Positions 62,023-64,000 of a stretch of 64,000 nucleotides of DNA are shown in pieces. Below the pieces are notes generated by a model. The model made no database searches, was not told where the DNA came from, and worked only from the letters and a program-made list of their open reading frames with translations. The position numbers were made by a program, and so were the translations under genes. Source of the DNA: Amaranthus tricolor (lineage: Eukaryota > Streptophyta > Magnoliopsida > Caryophyllales > Amaranthaceae); assembly GCF_026212465.1 (NCBI RefSeq), contig NC_080060.1, positions 673,501-737,500 on the forward strand. Reading direction: 5' to 3'. The first letter of the stretch is position 1. The number at the start of each line of letters is the position of its first letter.

Positions 62023-62737
62023 TGTTTCGGTAATGAAACGAGGAAGTGCAAAAGACACTTAAAATACCTGGAGATTGATGGAAGAGTGATCAAGTGAAAC
62101 GGTTTATAAGAGAAAGCGACTTGAATTCCTGCAATACAACACGTTAGCCTTGTCCGGGGGGTGATCTCCCGGAAAACCCCTCCGACGCTCAAGTTATAAC
62201 GTAGATCGGAAATTAATGAATGACAGATTGTAGAATGAATGCAAGAAGGAAGGTCGGGATTGGGATTGCTAGGGCTAGTGCTAGAGTTTAGGAAGGCTAA
62301 GGAAGTAATGTAAGCAAGGATACTAGGAAAGCTATTTCAGATGATCCTCCCTCCTTGATGGTAGCCTCTATTTATAATGGTGAAGAAGGGGAGTTATTTC
62401 TGAGAAGAAGTGGACTAACATGGGAGTAGTGGGAGTAATGGGAGGTAGACTGGTCAGGGGAAGAATAGACAGTTATTCATCTGAAGCAAGGAGAGCCAAG
62501 CATGCATGAAGAGTGGAAGGTGGTGGGTGGTTATTCTCCTTAAAAGGAGGATAGCCACAGGAGAGGGATGGCAAAGGATTTAAGTATTCTGGAGGTAAAA
62601 ACCCATGGGCCTGCCAAAGAAGAAAAGAGGTCCAGCCAAAAAGCCTATTGACTAAAAGTAAAAGTCAAATCCCGAAAGGTCAAAGGGTATTTTAGGGATA
62701 TGATGCTAATTATTTAATTAAAAACAATACCATGACA
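62023..62737 (-). repeat. 5' LTR (right copy)
   Basis: A 715-bp LTR with a minus-strand TATAAATAG box at 62,376-62,368, the probable promoter of gag-pol. It is followed outside by AAGTT, the right copy of the target duplication. One base (62,197) differs from the 3' LTR. Confidence 0.97.
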
Positions 62738-63303
62738 AAGTTATATGAAAAGAATGTGTGAATAAAATGGAATAAAGAGTAAATTTAAGTTTGTAAATGT
62801 GATTAAAAAATTAGTCAATAATCGTAAAATAGAAATGTATATAAAACCCATGGGGAACTAAAAGTGAAAAGTTTAGCAAATTGAGAAGAATAGGTTAAAT
62901 TATGTGAAGATAAGGTTAGATATTAATTAGCCATAAATTATTGCATGAGACTATCTTATTAAAAGACTAGTCTTATATTTTGGTTAAATAATTCATTTAA
63001 TAAATATATTATGAGAATATACCCTTCTTATTTGTGATCCTGATATCTAACAAGATTGAATTTTGAACTACCGAGTCTTGTGTCTAACCATGGGCCCGCC
63101 CAACGGCCCATTTGTTTATGTGCCTTCTACAGTTATACTCTCTCGGCTACTACTCTTGAGACTTATGATGACCGTTCAACTTTTGGGGAATTTGATAAAC
63201 CCTGCAAAACCCTAAATTAAGTATTTTTTGGGAAGAATCAAAAGCTCACAATATTTGGAAGAATCGAAAGCTCAAAATATCTAGCTTCTATTCCAGAATT
63301 ACA
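62738..63303 (+). promoter_or_regulatory. Upstream region of the TRM82 gene
   Basis: About 566 bp of AT-rich sequence with GGCCCGCCCAACGGCCCATT near 63,092, a GGCCCA-type element common in plant housekeeping promoters. AAACCCTAAATTA near 63,207 is telo-box-like. It is the half of the original intergenic spacer left on the TRM82 side of the retrotransposon. Confidence 0.5.
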
Positions 63304-63494
63304 ATGGAGGAACAAATTAAGAAAGAAACAAATGGAACCCAGATGGAGGAAAAGGAAATCGAAGATACCCAATTGAATGATGATAGAGATTCAAACTCAC
63401 AAACTGAGGTTGCACCTGCTTTAATTGCTCATCACCCCTTTGATCAATCTGTTGCAGTAGCTGTTGGGTCTGAGCTCCGCGTTTTTAATCTTAT
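63304..63494 (+). CDS. TRM82: tRNA (guanine-N7)-methyltransferase non-catalytic WD40 subunit, first exon only
   Basis: ATG at 63,304 opens 63 codons plus two bases and ends at a perfect GTAAGT donor at 63,495. The rest lies beyond the window. After an acidic, Glu/Asp-rich start, the segment VAPALIAHHPFDQSVAVAVG and SELRVFNL matches the beginning of plant WDR4/TRM82, where the first propeller blade starts. The partner TRM8 methylates G46 of tRNAs in eukaryotes; TRM82 stabilises it. Identification rests on a short stretch, so other WD40 proteins remain possible. Confidence 0.75.
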
Positions 63495-64000
63495 GTAAGT
63501 TATTTTTTCTTTGTAATTAATATTGGGTTGTGGGTAGTAATAGATTTTAGAATATACAGAATATTGTCTCTGCTTGTGTGCTTAAGCGATTAGAACGTCA
63601 TCCATTCTTATGTGTTATATGTTACACATTTCAATATTAATGGAGTTTTTGATCAAATGACCTTGGTCATGGCCTAATCATTCTTGAGTCTAGATCCCCT
63701 TGAGTGAGCAATAGTAATTGTTGATATTAGTTCTAAGATTTTGGGTTAGTTAGCTTGGAGTTGATGGAAGGTGTTGAAATTAATGTTTGTTGAAATGGGT
63801 TCAAGGGATTGCTTGTGAAATTGAGAGTTTGATGAGTGGGAATTTGATTGACCCTAGAAAATTTAGAAAAATTGAGTCTTTAATTGGCCTTTTAGCATAT
63901 GATGATTGTGTAAGACTTGATATGATGATTAATTAGAGACGATTAAAACAAAATTCTGTTACTCATTGTAATTAAGTGACATCCAATTAGGCGGTTGTTA
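63495..64000 (+). other. Beginning of TRM82 intron 1 (cut by window end)
   Basis: Non-coding sequence after the GTAAGT donor. No acceptor leading to a recognisable second exon appears before the end of the window. Confidence 0.6.

Larger units (their letters stand above)
49729..62737 (-). mobile_element. Complete Tat-lineage Ty3/gypsy LTR retrotransposon with an antisense gene
   Basis: The element is 13,009 bp and lies on the minus strand. Its 715-bp LTRs begin TG and end CA and are flanked by AAGTT on both sides (49,724-49,728 and 62,738-62,742). In element order: 5' LTR, primer-binding site, gag-pol, an 81-bp tandem array, an antisense spliced gene, a spaced-motif region, 3' LTR. Two RNase H domains in pol and an antisense gene before the 3' LTR are hallmarks of the Tat/Retand/Ogre lineage. 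All parts needed for transposition look intact. Confidence 0.96.

Noticed and set aside
56794..62033. Several plus-strand open frames of 60-200 codons opposite gag-pol
   Set aside because: They are frame shadows of the polyprotein with no domain content or splice logic; unlike the four-exon gene, they do not join into a coherent product.
61986..62192. N-terminal extension of gag-pol beginning MSVGGVFREI
   Set aside because: It runs through the LTR edge and primer-binding site; an identical frame exists in the other LTR without gag. The ATG at 61,985 is the likely start.

Overview
The window is nuclear DNA from a flowering plant, probably a eudicot. The genes are AT-rich, intron-containing and spliced at GT-AG sites, and they have close Arabidopsis counterparts. 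The mobile elements (Tat-lineage Ty3/gypsy with an antisense gene, RTE-type LINE tails, TGAGACGGTCTC-type MITEs, Stowaway MITEs, a Helitron) recall Caryophyllales/Amaranthaceae genomes, but that placement is inference. All exon models below were built by hand from splice sites, reading frame and remembered family architecture.

Layout. 0.4-7.3 kb (+): nine-exon C2/GRAM/VASt lipid-transfer-type protein (1,024 aa). 8.3-11.2 kb (+): three-exon plant intracellular Ras-group LRR protein (PIRL1/9 type). 13.2-18.8 kb (-): DP-type partner of E2F (DPB-like, nine coding exons, a separate 5'UTR exon). 21.8-22.3 kb (-): unrecognised 160-aa protein. 22.7 to about 24 kb: decayed Helitron with its 3' terminus and helicase remnants. 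24-31 kb: gene-poor, with LINE tails and MITEs. 31.5-33.4 kb (-): ribosomal protein S29 (uS14). 34.8-35.95 kb (-): two-exon 92-aa plant protein. 38.0 kb (+): small secreted Cys-rich peptide, perhaps with a second exon at 39.7 kb across a transposon-filled intron. 42.4-45.5 kb (+): SKIP30-type F-box/kelch protein with a 5'UTR intron. 46.0-49.3 kb (-): 1,112-aa acyl-activating enzyme with carrier domain and C-terminal PQQ-type propeller (AASDH/AAE19 type). 49.7-62.7 kb: complete LTR retrotransposon. 63.3 kb (+): first exon of the tRNA m7G methyltransferase WD40 subunit (TRM82/WDR4), cut by the window end.

The most striking object is the 13,009-bp retrotransposon, oriented on the minus strand. 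Its two 715-bp LTRs differ at one base and are flanked by the target duplication AAGTT, so it is very young. It carries an unbroken gag-pol of 1,845 codons with two RNase H domains (Tat lineage). Between pol and the 3' LTR lies a four-exon antisense gene (924 aa, plus strand) whose three introns all have consensus splice sites and keep the frame. Copies of a short motif, GTCCGACTTATCGA, lie on both sides of that antisense gene: eight spaced copies before it, and eleven after it, mostly inside an 81-bp tandem array. The element landed in the roughly 960-bp head-to-head spacer between the acyl-activating enzyme and TRM82 genes.
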